Shown: one piece after another, positions 43,742 to 51,977 of the stretch
How the letters are laid out: every line of letters starts with the position of its first letter
How positions within the stretch are numbered: the first letter of the stretch is position 1
Origin: an uncultured Mediterranea sp.
GTDB lineage: Bacteria > Bacteroidota > Bacteroidia > Bacteroidales > Bacteroidaceae
Assembly (NCBI RefSeq): GCF_902493215.1
Contig: NZ_CABUOL010000001.1
Span: 248,001-312,000 of the forward strand
DNA: 64,000 nucleotides
Reading direction: 5' to 3'
Notes under the pieces: model-generated
What the model was told of the DNA's origin: nothing
The model's database searches: none
The model's input: only the letters and a program-made list of their open reading frames with translations
Translations under genes and position numbers: made by a program

Positions 43742-44317
43742 TCAAATCTCGGCCAACAATCGTTCGATGACCTGCGGATAGTGCTCGTACTCCAACGCAT
43801 GCACCCGCATCGCCACGTCTTCCGCCGTATCCTCTGGAAAAACAGGGCAACTGAATTGGGCGATGATGTCCCCTTCGTCATAGTGCTCATTGATATATTG
43901 GATGGTGATGCCGCTCTCGTGCTCGCCCGCCTCCACGACGGCCTGATGGACACGGTCGCCATACATGCCTTTACCGCCGAACTTGGGCAAAAGCGAGGGA
44001 TGAATATTTATGATGCGTTGTGGATAAGCATGCAACAATACATCGGGCACCTTGGCCAAGAAGCCGGCCAGCACAATGAAGTCCACCCGATAGTCAGCCA
44101 AAAGCTTCATGACCTCCTCGCCGGTTGCCCACTTCTCCTTACCTATATATATACAAGGAACATGCAAGTCTTCCACCCGTTTGAAGACATTCACATTCTG
44201 ACGGTTAGACACGACCAGCACCACCCTGTCTTCTCCTCCTTCCGTTTGGAAATAACGGATGATGTTTTCGGCATTCGTACCGTTACCCGAAGCCAAAATT
44301 GCAACATTTTTCCCCAT
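43742..44317 (-). CDS. purN: Phosphoribosylglycinamide formyltransferase
   Basis: PurN transfers the formyl group of 10-formyltetrahydrofolate to GAR, step three of purine synthesis. Seen in 191 residues: the GAR-binding loop ILASGNGTNAENIIRYF, the folate region DFIVLAGFLAKVP, and the active site INIHPSLLPKFGGKGMYG with asparagine and histidine, plus the aspartate in ITIQYINEHYDEGDIIAQ. It is divergent from acpP, and the intervening 151 bases carry a T-rich/A-rich hairpin next to its start codon. Confidence 0.96.
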   Translation of the reverse strand: MGKNVAILASGNGTNAENIIRYFQTEGGEDRVVLVVSNRQNVNVFKRVEDLHVPCIYIGKEKWATGEEVMKLLADYRVDFIVLAGFLAKVPDVLLHAYPQRIINIHPSLLPKFGGKGMYGDRVHQAVVEAGEHESGITIQYINEHYDEGDIIAQFSCPVFPEDTAEDVAMRVHALEYEHYPQVIERLLAEI

Positions 44318-44373
44318 AAAACCTCCTTATTTTTGCACAAAAGACTGTTTTTTGTGCAAAAAATTGCATTTAA
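44317..44373. repeat. A/T-tract hairpin with 22-bp period in the purN-acpP divergent region
   Basis: TTTTTGCACAAAAA (44329-44342) and TTTTTTGTGCAAAA (44348-44361) form a perfect 14-bp stem with a five-base loop. AAAACCTCCTTAT (44317), AAAAGACTGTTTT (44339) and AAATTGCATTT (44361) follow the same 22-base step as the other arrays, with weak dyads. Since it lies between two divergent starts it is not a terminator. Confidence 0.7.
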
Positions 44374-44384
44374 TTCGTCAAATA

Positions 44385-44416
44385 TTTGCTCAGAACAATA
44401 AATATTCATTCCTTTG
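44385..44416 (+). promoter_or_regulatory. Promoter of acpP-fabF-rnc
   Basis: TTTG (44385-44388), 20 bases, TTCCTTTG (44409-44416), near the consensus, 52 bases before the acpP ATG. The leader is AT-rich. Confidence 0.6.
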
Positions 44417-44468
44417 CAACGCAAAAATAGAGAAATAAACTCAATTTATTAACTAAAAACTTAAAGTT

Positions 44469-44705
44469 ATGTCTGAAATTGCATCAAGAGTGAAAGCGAT
44501 TATCGTCGATAAATTAGGCGTAGAAGAATCAGAAGTTACTAACGAAGCTAGCTTCACTAACGACCTGGGAGCTGATTCTCTTGACACTGTAGAACTTATC
44601 ATGGAATTCGAAAAAGAATTCGGCATTTCTATCCCCGACGATCAAGCTGAGAAGATTGCTACCGTAGGTGACGCCGTATCTTACATCGAAGAGCACGCTA
44701 AGTAA
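44469..44705 (+). CDS. acpP: Acyl carrier protein
   Basis: The carrier holds the growing fatty acid on a phosphopantetheine arm. At 78 residues it is standard; S37 in GADSLDTVELIMEFE is the attachment site, and the acidic helix II that docks partner enzymes follows it. It is first in an acpP-fabF-rnc operon, an order common in bacteria, with its own promoter at 44385-44416. Confidence 0.98.
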   Translation: MSEIASRVKAIIVDKLGVEESEVTNEASFTNDLGADSLDTVELIMEFEKEFGISIPDDQAEKIATVGDAVSYIEEHAK

Positions 44706-44729
44706 TTTTTATCCATCAGTTTTTAGAAC

Positions 44730-45995
44730 ATGGAATTAAAAAGAGTTGTAGTAACAGGTCTCGGTGCCATTACCCCCATTGGAAACAACGTCCAGGAATT
44801 CTGGGACAACCTTGTCAATGGAGTTAGTGGGGCGGGACCTATTACTCATTTCGACGCATCATTATTCAAGACCCAGTTTGCCTGCGAAGTGAAGAACTTC
44901 AACGCAAGCGAATATATCGACCGCAAGGAAGCCCGCAAGATGGACCTCTACACCCAGTATGCCATCGGCGTGGCCAAGCAAGCCGTTACAGATTCTGGTC
45001 TTGATGTCGAAAATGAGGATTTGAACAAAATTGGTGTTATATTCGGTGCCGGTATCGGCGGTATCCGCACATTCGAAGAAGAAGCAGGCAACTATGCACT
45101 GACGGGCAAGGAAAACGGTCCCAAGTTCAATCCGTTCTTCATCCCCAAGATGATTTCGGACATTGCAGCCGGACAGATTTCCATTCTGTACGGTTTCCAC
45201 GGACCCAACTATGCTACGTGCTCGGCTTGCGCCACTTCGACCAATGCCATTGCCGATGCATTCAACCTGATCCGTCTGGGCAAAGCCAATGCCATCGTAA
45301 CAGGTGGTTCGGAAGCTGCCATCGCCGCTTGCGGTGTAGGCGGATTCAACGCCATGCACGCATTGTCCACCCGCAACGACTCACCCGAAACGGCATCACG
45401 TCCGTTCAGCGCCAGCCGCGACGGCTTCGTAATGGGTGAAGGAGGCGGTTGTCTCGTGCTGGAGGAACTGGAGCACGCAAAAGCGCGCGGCGCCAAGATT
45501 TATGCTGAGGTAGCCGGTGTAGGCATGTCGGCCGACGCCCATCACCTGACAGCATCACACCCCGAAGGACTGGGAGCCAAACTCGTGATGAGAAACGCTC
45601 TGGAGGATGCAGAGATGCAACCCGAACAGATTGACTACATCAACGTACACGGTACATCCACTCCGGTGGGCGACATTTCGGAAGTAAAAGCCATCCAGGA
45701 AGTATTCGGCAAGCACGCCTACGAACTGAACATCAGCTCGACCAAATCTATGACAGGTCACTTGCTGGGTGCAGCCGGTGCCGTAGAAGCCATTGCCAGC
45801 ATTCTGGCCATCAAGAATGGCATCGTACCTCCGACCATCAACCACACTGAGGGCGACAACGACGAGAACATCGACTACGACCTGAACTTCACGTTCAACA
45901 AGGCTCAGAAGCGTGAAATCAACGCTGCCTTGTCCAATACCTTTGGTTTTGGCGGTCACAACGCTTGTGTCATCTTCAAGAAATACGCAGAGTAA
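44730..45995 (+). CDS. fabF: Beta-ketoacyl-ACP synthase II
   Basis: FabF condenses malonyl-ACP with acyl-ACP. The 421 residues show the thiolase fold: VVVTGLGAITPIGNN, catalytic C167 in YATCSACATS, first active-site histidine in NVHGTSTPVGD, lysine and second histidine in STKSMTGHLLGAAGAVEA, and the closing NTFGFGGHNACVIFK. It starts 24 bases after acpP and ends four bases before the rnc start. Confidence 0.97.
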   Translation: MELKRVVVTGLGAITPIGNNVQEFWDNLVNGVSGAGPITHFDASLFKTQFACEVKNFNASEYIDRKEARKMDLYTQYAIGVAKQAVTDSGLDVENEDLNKIGVIFGAGIGGIRTFEEEAGNYALTGKENGPKFNPFFIPKMISDIAAGQISILYGFHGPNYATCSACATSTNAIADAFNLIRLGKANAIVTGGSEAAIAACGVGGFNAMHALSTRNDSPETASRPFSASRDGFVMGEGGGCLVLEELEHAKARGAKIYAEVAGVGMSADAHHLTASHPEGLGAKLVMRNALEDAEMQPEQIDYINVHGTSTPVGDISEVKAIQEVFGKHAYELNISSTKSMTGHLLGAAGAVEAIASILAIKNGIVPPTINHTEGDNDENIDYDLNFTFNKAQKREINAALSNTFGFGGHNACVIFKKYAE

Positions 45996-45999
45996 AGTC

Positions 46000-46971
46000 G
46001 TGTTACGTAACCAGATAGACAGAATAAGGCTCTTGTTCCATAAGGAACGGGAGTCTTATTTTTGTTTCTATCGCATCCTGGGATTCTTTCCCCGCAACCT
46101 GAAAGTCTATCAACAGGCTTTGCTCCACAAATCCACCTCGCTCCGTTCGGAGGAAGGAAGACCCATCAACAACGAACGCCTGGAGTTTTTGGGCGATGCC
46201 ATTCTCGACGCCATCGTGGGCGACATCGTGTTCAAGCACTTCGAAGGCAAGCGTGAAGGTTTCCTGACCAACACACGCTCCAAAATCGTACAACGCGAAA
46301 CACTGAACAAGTTGGCCGTAGAAATCGGCCTGGACAAGCTCGTGAAGTATGCCTCGCGCTCTTCCTCGCACAACAGCTACATGTACGGCAACGCATTCGA
46401 GGCCTTCATCGGCGCCATCTACCTTGACCAAGGGTACGACCGATGCAAGCAATTCATCGAGCAGAAAATCTTCAAACAATACATCGACCTGGACAAGATG
46501 TCGCGCAAGGAGATGAACTTCAAGTCGAAGCTCATCGAATGGAGCCAGAAGCACAAGGTAGAAGTTTCGTTTGAACTCATCGAGCAGTTCATCGACCACG
46601 AAAACAACCCTATGTTCCAAACCGAAGTACGTATAGAAGGACTTCCGGCAGGAACAGGCACGGGATATTCCAAGAAGGAATCCCAGCAGAACGCCGCGCA
46701 GATGGCACTCAAGAAACTCAAATCCGACGAAGCCTTCAAAGCAGAGATAGAACGGCTGAAGGCCGAACATCAGGCCGCCGCCACAACCATAGACGATCCT
46801 CTGCCTGCCGACGAAGCTCCGGCGACCGAAGCCTCTGAGGCAGAAGTTTCCCTGACCTCCGTCGAAGTGGAAATATCTGTTTCCGAAACACCCATTATAG
46901 AAAAACAGGAAGCCGACGAAGCTCCCTGCCCTTCCGAAGATTCTTCTTATCCGAAGCAGACGCCCATCTGA
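46000..46971 (+). CDS. rnc: Ribonuclease III with long acidic C-terminal tail
   Basis: RNase III cuts double-stranded RNA in rRNA and mRNA maturation. The likely start is GTG 46000, which reads MLRNQIDRIRLLFHKERESYFCFYRILGF and fits relatives better than the longer in-frame extension into fabF; it leaves four bases after the fabF stop. The nuclease domain (about 25-165) has NNERLEFLGDAILDAIVGD and GNAFEAFIGAIYLDQGYD; a dsRNA-binding domain (about 170-240) carries YSKKESQQNAAQMALKKL. Residues from about 250 to 323 are an acidic, low-complexity tail rich in E, A, P and S with no known domain. The last 25 bases overlap the end of the converging pfkA. Confidence 0.92.
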   Translation: MLRNQIDRIRLLFHKERESYFCFYRILGFFPRNLKVYQQALLHKSTSLRSEEGRPINNERLEFLGDAILDAIVGDIVFKHFEGKREGFLTNTRSKIVQRETLNKLAVEIGLDKLVKYASRSSSHNSYMYGNAFEAFIGAIYLDQGYDRCKQFIEQKIFKQYIDLDKMSRKEMNFKSKLIEWSQKHKVEVSFELIEQFIDHENNPMFQTEVRIEGLPAGTGTGYSKKESQQNAAQMALKKLKSDEAFKAEIERLKAEHQAAATTIDDPLPADEAPATEASEAEVSLTSVEVEISVSETPIIEKQEADEAPCPSEDSSYPKQTPI

Positions 46972-47957
46972 CGTCCCTGTACGACCAAATCATTGTCTTC
47001 GGTCACCAGCTTCAACTTTCCGGCCACCTCCTCGAGCGGCAGGGACGAAATGTCATTACCCTGCAAGGTGACCATACGGCCGAACAGGCCGCTGGCTATC
47101 AGCTCTGTGGCATGCCCGCCCATACGTGTGGACAGATTGCGGTCGAAAGGTGTGGGCGAACCGCCGCGCTGAATATAGCCGAGTACCGTTTCGCGTGTCT
47201 CAATACCTGTTTCGTATTCTATCTCCTGAGCAATGTACTCTCCTGCCCGCTTCCGCCCGTCGGTCGGAATACCTTCGGCCACCACCACAATGGAGTAAGG
47301 ACGCCCTTTGCGCAGACGGTTCAGGATGACTTCGCCAATGTTATGGATATTATAAGGAATTTCGGGTATCAGGATTACGTCGCCACCACCGGCCATACCT
47401 GAATACAAAGCAATCCAGCCGGCCTTGTGCCCCATCACTTCGATGACCATCACACGCTTGTGCGAACTTGCCGTGGAGTGCAGACGGTCGATGGCATCGG
47501 TGGCTATGCTCACCGCCGTATCGAAGCCGAAGGAAAAATCTGTTCCCCAAATGTCGTTGTCGATGGTCTTAGGCACGGATACGATGTTCACGCCCATTGC
47601 CGTAAACTTGGCCGCCGTCTTCTGTGTACCGTTTCCACCGATGCACACCACACAGTCCAGTCCCAGTTCCTTGATGTTCTGCACAATCAAGGCCGGCTTG
47701 TCCACACCGTCCATCAGGCCTCCCCGCTTGAAAGGCTTCTCGCGCGACGTGCCGAGCACTGTCCCGCCCTGTGTCAGCAAGCCGGACAAGGAATCTTCTG
47801 TAAACGTCTCCACATCCTTGGTCATCAGCCCCTGAAAACCACTATGAATGCCGATTACCTCCATTCCATAATGGCAGATGGCCGTCTTGCACACACCGCG
47901 GATTGTCGCATTGATACCCGGACAATCGCCTCCTGAAGTCAAAATACCGATTCTCAT
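46947..47957 (-). CDS. pfkA: 6-phosphofructokinase, group III type
   Basis: Phosphorylates fructose-6-phosphate in glycolysis. The 336 residues carry LTSGGDCPGINATIRG, GTSREKPFKRGG, the phosphate loop CIGGNGTQKTA, the catalytic PKTIDNDIWGTDFSFGFDTAV, VMVIEVMGHKAGWIALYSG and LGYIQRGGSPTPFDR. Two positions tell the phosphate donor: glycine at the place of E. coli G104 (here G110) favours ATP, while lysine at the place of G124 (K130) is seen in PPi enzymes and in ATP-using group III enzymes. The usual magnesium aspartate before it is N109, which is unusual. ATP is the best guess, PPi is possible. Confidence 0.93.
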   Translation of the reverse strand: MRIGILTSGGDCPGINATIRGVCKTAICHYGMEVIGIHSGFQGLMTKDVETFTEDSLSGLLTQGGTVLGTSREKPFKRGGLMDGVDKPALIVQNIKELGLDCVVCIGGNGTQKTAAKFTAMGVNIVSVPKTIDNDIWGTDFSFGFDTAVSIATDAIDRLHSTASSHKRVMVIEVMGHKAGWIALYSGMAGGGDVILIPEIPYNIHNIGEVILNRLRKGRPYSIVVVAEGIPTDGRKRAGEYIAQEIEYETGIETRETVLGYIQRGGSPTPFDRNLSTRMGGHATELIASGLFGRMVTLQGNDISSLPLEEVAGKLKLVTEDNDLVVQGRQMGVCFG

Positions 47958-48107
47958 ATAGTACCTCCGTTCCTTCTTTTCCCCTTTCGGAGAAAATATT
48001 TTATCATTACGTCGTATAAAGTGGTCAACATGTCAGTTTGCACCACAAATGCAGCCGTAAAGATAGAAAAAAAACAGAAAAAAGATAGAGAAGAGCGGAA
48101 ATAAGAT

Positions 48108-48115
48108 TACTTTTG
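48108..48115 (+). promoter_or_regulatory. -7 box of the GH3-auxin-type gene
   Basis: TACTTTTG fits the -7 consensus and lies 28 bases before ATG 48144; no clear -33 TTTG. The 186-base gap to the divergent pfkA otherwise shows only A-rich DNA. Confidence 0.4.
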
Positions 48116-48143
48116 CGTGCAGAATCTGATTTCAATAAGAAAG

Positions 48144-49655
48144 ATGAATATAACGCGATTCCTCAACAACATCTATTTCAGTTCCCGCGCGAAGGAAATA
48201 GACCTGTATGCCGGAAATGCCGGAGACATACAACACCGTGTACTGATGCGCCTTGTCAGCAAGGCCGCCCGGACGGAATGGGGCCGGAAGTACGACTTCA
48301 GTTCCATACGCACTTACGAAGACTTCAAGAACCGCCTGCCGATACAGACTTATGAAGAAATAAAGCCCTACGTAGCCCGCCTGCGGGCCGGAGAGCAAAA
48401 CCTGTTGTGGCCGTCTGAAATACGCTGGTTTGCCAAGTCGTCGGGTACGACGAACGACAAGAGCAAGTTCCTGCCCGTCAGCAAGGAATCGCTGCACGAC
48501 ACGCACTATCGCGGCGGTCAGGACGCCGTAGCCCTCTACCTGCGTCAGAACCCCGAAAGCCGATTCTTCTCGGGCAAGGGACTGATTCTGGGCGGAAGCC
48601 ACGCTCCCAACCTGAACACGAACCACAGCCTTGTGGGCGACCTGTCGGCCATCCTGATGGAAAACCTCAATCCGCTGGTCAACTACATCCGCGTACCGAG
48701 CAAGCAGACGGCACTGATGGAACACTTCGAGCCGAAGATGGAAGCCATTGCCCGCGAAACTATCCATGCCAACGTCACCAACCTGTCGGGCGTACCGTCG
48801 TGGATGCTGGTGCTCATCAAGCACATCCTGGAAAAAACGGGCAAGCAGAGCCTGGAGGAAGTGTGGCCCAATCTGGAAGTCTTCTTCCACGGCGGCGTAG
48901 CCTTCACACCCTACCGCGAGCAATACAAGGAGGTGATACGCAGCAGCAAGATGCACTACGTAGAGACCTACAATGCTTCCGAAGGCTACTTCGGTACGCA
49001 AAGCGACCCCACCGACCGCTCCATGCTGCTGATGATTGACTATGGTATCTTCTATGAATTTATACCTTTGGAGGACATCGGCAAGGAGAACCCGCGCATC
49101 TGTTGCCTCGAAGAGGTGGAACTGAACAAGAATTATGCCATGGTCATCTCCACTTCGGCCGGCCTCTGGCGATACATCATCGGCGATACAGTGAAGTTCA
49201 CCAACAACCGTCCCTACAAGTTCGTCATCACGGGCCGCACCAAGCACTTCATCAACGCCTTCGGCGAAGAGCTCATCGTAGACAATGCCGAGAAGGGACT
49301 GGCCAAGGCTTGTGCCGAGACGGGCGCACGCATTACGGACTACTCCGCCGCTCCCGTCTTCATGGATGCGAACGCCAAGTGCCGCCACCAGTGGCTGATT
49401 GAGTTCGCCCAGATGCCCGACGACCTCGGCAAGTTTGCCCGCATTCTGGACGACACGCTGAAGGAGGTCAACTCCGACTACGAGGCCAAACGCCAGAACG
49501 ACCTGGCCCTGCAACCGCTGGAAGTCATCGTGGCACGCACGGGCCTCTTCCACGACTGGCTCGACCAGAAAGGCAAGCTGGGCGGACAGCACAAGATTCC
49601 CCGCCTGAGCAACACGCGCGAATATATCGAAGAAATGCTGAAGCTGAACCGATAG
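48144..49655 (+). CDS. GH3 auxin-responsive-promoter family acyl-adenylating enzyme
   Basis: From ATG 48144 the protein has 503 residues, the bacterial GH3 length (the name is the plant gene family, not glycoside hydrolase 3). In plants these enzymes join amino acids to hormone acids through an acyl-AMP; the bacterial substrate is unknown. ANL-type adenylation motifs are present: WFAKSSGTTNDKSKFLPVS (phosphate loop), YVETYNASEGYFGTQ (adenine), GLWRYIIGDTVKF and FVITGRTKHFINAFGEELI (hinge and C-terminal). There is no signal peptide, so it acts in the cytoplasm. A GTG nine codons upstream is possible but would make the message leaderless. Confidence 0.93.
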   Translation: MNITRFLNNIYFSSRAKEIDLYAGNAGDIQHRVLMRLVSKAARTEWGRKYDFSSIRTYEDFKNRLPIQTYEEIKPYVARLRAGEQNLLWPSEIRWFAKSSGTTNDKSKFLPVSKESLHDTHYRGGQDAVALYLRQNPESRFFSGKGLILGGSHAPNLNTNHSLVGDLSAILMENLNPLVNYIRVPSKQTALMEHFEPKMEAIARETIHANVTNLSGVPSWMLVLIKHILEKTGKQSLEEVWPNLEVFFHGGVAFTPYREQYKEVIRSSKMHYVETYNASEGYFGTQSDPTDRSMLLMIDYGIFYEFIPLEDIGKENPRICCLEEVELNKNYAMVISTSAGLWRYIIGDTVKFTNNRPYKFVITGRTKHFINAFGEELIVDNAEKGLAKACAETGARITDYSAAPVFMDANAKCRHQWLIEFAQMPDDLGKFARILDDTLKEVNSDYEAKRQNDLALQPLEVIVARTGLFHDWLDQKGKLGGQHKIPRLSNTREYIEEMLKLNR

Positions 49656-49712
49656 GCAGGCCGACAGAGGGTCTGCCTCCGCCACACAAGTCATACCTTA
49701 AAAGGATTACAT

Positions 49713-50657
49713 ATGAAAATGAAAAAGCTATGGCTCCTTCTGCCCATTCTGTTGGGCAGTTGCGCTCCGAAGGTAATTACAGACATTACCCGTTCTTATC
49801 CGCCCCTCGCCACAGCCGACGAGGTACGGTTGTACGAAGTGGGCGACTCCGTACCGCAAACCGCACAGCAGATAGGCCAGGTAAAGGTCGTGGACCGAGG
49901 GATGACTACCCAATGCAGCTACGAGCAGGTGGTGGCACTGGCCAAAGAAGAAACTGCCAAAAGCGGAGGCAATGCGCTGGCCCTGACCCGACACAAACAG
50001 CCTTCGCTATGGAGCAGCTGCCATCAGATTACAGGCAACATGCTTCGGATAGACGGAACAAAGGCAGAAACGTTGTCCGCACGAAACACATCGTCCGTAC
50101 CCGCATCGGACGACTGCAAGTGTGAAGATCCATCCACTCTCCAGCATCATACGTTCTACGCCAACATAGGATACGCTTTCATGACCAGCAAGTTCTATTT
50201 GCCGCAAGGAGCCACAGGGCATCCCAAGAACGGTCTGGACTGGCAACTGGGATACGACTGGGTATCAAAAAACGGATTCGGTGCAGGACTGATGTACTCG
50301 GGCTACCATTCTTCCTACACATACGGCCCAACCGATTTCAAGGTAGCGCTTACCTACGTCGCCCCGCAGTTTGTCATGAAACAGCAAGCCGGGCGTTGGG
50401 CTTTCGAGGAAAAAGCCGGCATCGGCTATTTCAACTACAAGGAATCATCGGACCTCGGGAGTGCTTCAACGGCCGGTGTAGGATACAACTTCCTCATAGG
50501 TGCGGAGTATAACGTGGCCAAGCACATCGGTATCGGAGCCAACATCGGATATATCGCCGGTTCGCTGCCCGAACAGGATGGCGCCACGCAGTCCGACGAC
50601 AGTGCTTCCGGCATTTTCCGCCTGCATCTCAATGTCGGCATCCGCTACCATTTCTGA
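49713..50657 (+). CDS. Lipoprotein with RcsF-like head fused to an outer-membrane beta-barrel-like domain
   Basis: A 314-residue envelope protein with lipoprotein signal (PILLGSCAPK). Residues about 20-115 resemble the RcsF/DUF4156-type fold, in which a small alpha/beta domain ends with AKEETAKSGGNALALTRHK and a cysteine pair (TQCSYEQ, SSCHQITGNML) that may form a disulfide. Residues about 145-314 look like a short eight-strand barrel (HHTFYANIGYAFMTSKFY, LDWQLGYDWVSKNGFGAGLMYSGYHS, FLIGAEYNVAKHIGIGANIGYIAG) and end in VGIRYHF, a typical C-terminal aromatic for outer-membrane insertion. The fusion is unusual. Both halves are fold guesses by pattern, not firm assignments. Confidence 0.75.
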   Translation: MKMKKLWLLLPILLGSCAPKVITDITRSYPPLATADEVRLYEVGDSVPQTAQQIGQVKVVDRGMTTQCSYEQVVALAKEETAKSGGNALALTRHKQPSLWSSCHQITGNMLRIDGTKAETLSARNTSSVPASDDCKCEDPSTLQHHTFYANIGYAFMTSKFYLPQGATGHPKNGLDWQLGYDWVSKNGFGAGLMYSGYHSSYTYGPTDFKVALTYVAPQFVMKQQAGRWAFEEKAGIGYFNYKESSDLGSASTAGVGYNFLIGAEYNVAKHIGIGANIGYIAGSLPEQDGATQSDDSASGIFRLHLNVGIRYHF

Positions 50658-50756
50658 TTCTCAAGGTTTCCGAGACAGGAAAACAGAAAGCAGCTGATAC
50701 ACAGACTTCTGTAAGACGAGGGAAGGCTTGCATAAAGGACAGGCTTCGCTCCTCTC

Positions 50757-50840
50757 AAAATCATAGGACCTTTTGCTCCAAAAGCGGTAATGTTTTGGGG
50801 CAAAAGGTCGTATGTTTTAGTCTAAAACATTATAGGATAA
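50757..50840. repeat. 22-bp A/T-tract palindromic array between converging genes
   Basis: AAAA tracts at 50758, 50780, 50802 and 50824 are exactly 22 apart, with TTTT tracts between them. ACCTTTTGCTCCAAAA (50768-50783) and its complement (50793-50808) form a 16-bp stem with a nine-base loop and one mismatch, and ATGTTTTAG-T-CTAAAACAT (50812-50830) is a perfect palindrome that overlaps the mnmA stop. The array closes the gap between the envelope gene and mnmA. Confidence 0.82.
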
Positions 50841-51870
50841 TTCCACCCCCGAGCAGCAGCCCTTCGGCATCATAGAAAGCGGCGGCTTGCCCCGAAGCCA
50901 CGGCTTCGAGCGGGTCGAGCAGGTGCACGTGCAGGCGGTCGTCGTCCGTGCGCGAGACGAGGCAGCGGTTGGCCTGCTTGCGGTATCGTATCTTCACGAT
51001 GACCGCCCCACTGCCCAAGACCCGGGCCTCATCCACAAGGTTCCAGTCCTTCAGCCACATCTCCGTCCGATAGAGGGAGGCGAGCGGCGCCAGTACCACT
51101 TCATTGCGTTCGCGGCATGTCTCCTTCACATAGACCGCACGGTTCAGGTGAATGCCCAGTCCGCGACGTTGGCCTACGGTGTAGAAGGGATAGCCTTCGT
51201 GCCACCCCAGAAAAGCACCGTTTTCATCGAGAAAGGCTCCCCGTCCGGGCAAACAATCAGCCGGAACCACCCGGCGCAGGAAGGTGCGGTAATCCATCGG
51301 GCAGAAGCATACGCCTAGGCTGTCCTTCTTCTCGGCCACACGCTGAAATCCCCGACGGGCGGCATAGGCACGGGCCTCTACCTTGGTCAGGTCGCCCATG
51401 GGCAGGAGCATGCGCTCCAGTATATCCTGCTTCAGTCCCCAAAGGAAGAACGACTGGTCCTTGTCGGCATCGGCGGCAGGAGCGATGTACCACAGCCCGT
51501 CGCGGCATACCTTCCGCACGTAGTGCCCCGTGGCGATGCAGGAGATGCCCCTTTCATCGGCCAGACGGGCCAAGAGCGGCCACTTCAGCCGATTGTTGCA
51601 CACGGTACAGGGTACGGGCGTGCGACCCGCCAGATATTCTTCGGTGAAATAACGGACCACCTGCGCTTCGAAGGCTTCGCGGGCGTCGTATTCGAAGTGG
51701 GCAATACCCAAACGGTCGGCCAGACGGGCAGCCTCTTCGGCACCACGCCCTCCGTCGTCGTGCAGGCGGAGGGTGACGCCTGTCACCTCGTATCCGGCTT
51801 CCTGCAACTTCATGGCCGCCACGGAGCTGTCGGTCCCTCCGCTCATGCCCAGCAATACACGTTTCTCCAT
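50830..51870 (-). CDS. mnmA: MnmA-like tRNA 2-thiouridylase
   Basis: MnmA places sulfur on U34 of Glu, Gln and Lys tRNAs. The 346-residue sequence has the PP-loop RVLLGMSGGTDSSVAAMKLQEAGYEVTGVTL, the first catalytic cysteine in VPCTVCNNRLKWPLL, CIATGHYVRK, KDQSFFLWGLKQ, and the second cysteine in KDSLGVCFCPMDYRTFL. Many Bacteroides have two MnmA proteins; which of the two this is cannot be told here. The ATP-loop has T where many MnmA have V (GGVDSS), a common variant in this group. A TATCTTTG box at 51898-51905 (minus) lies about 28 bases upstream. Confidence 0.92.
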   Translation of the reverse strand: MEKRVLLGMSGGTDSSVAAMKLQEAGYEVTGVTLRLHDDGGRGAEEAARLADRLGIAHFEYDAREAFEAQVVRYFTEEYLAGRTPVPCTVCNNRLKWPLLARLADERGISCIATGHYVRKVCRDGLWYIAPAADADKDQSFFLWGLKQDILERMLLPMGDLTKVEARAYAARRGFQRVAEKKDSLGVCFCPMDYRTFLRRVVPADCLPGRGAFLDENGAFLGWHEGYPFYTVGQRRGLGIHLNRAVYVKETCRERNEVVLAPLASLYRTEMWLKDWNLVDEARVLGSGAVIVKIRYRKQANRCLVSRTDDDRLHVHLLDPLEAVASGQAAAFYDAEGLLLGGGIIL

Positions 51871-51910
51871 CGTTCGGTCTGTTAAGCGTTACGGAGGCAA
51901 AGATACAAAA

Positions 51911-51938
51911 AAGGATGCCACGACGGGCATCCCTTTTA
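51911..51938 (-). terminator. Terminator after the small lipoprotein gene
   Basis: GGATGCC (51913-51919) and GGCATCC (51926-51932) pair with a six-base loop. On the minus strand the stem is followed by six T, which ends the lipoprotein transcript before the mnmA promoter; T on the other side makes it look two-way. Confidence 0.85.
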
Positions 51939-51977
51939 TCGGTATCAGACTAACTTGCAGTTATTCATTCGTTTTAC

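Noticed and set aside
45913..45999. Longer start of RNase III inside fabF.
   Set aside because: The added residues are a frame-shifted reading of fabF; the GTG at 46000 matches the family start.
48132..49694. A 520-codon open frame on the minus strand over the GH3-auxin-type gene.
   Set aside because: Antisense shadow with no domain; the plus-strand gene is intact.
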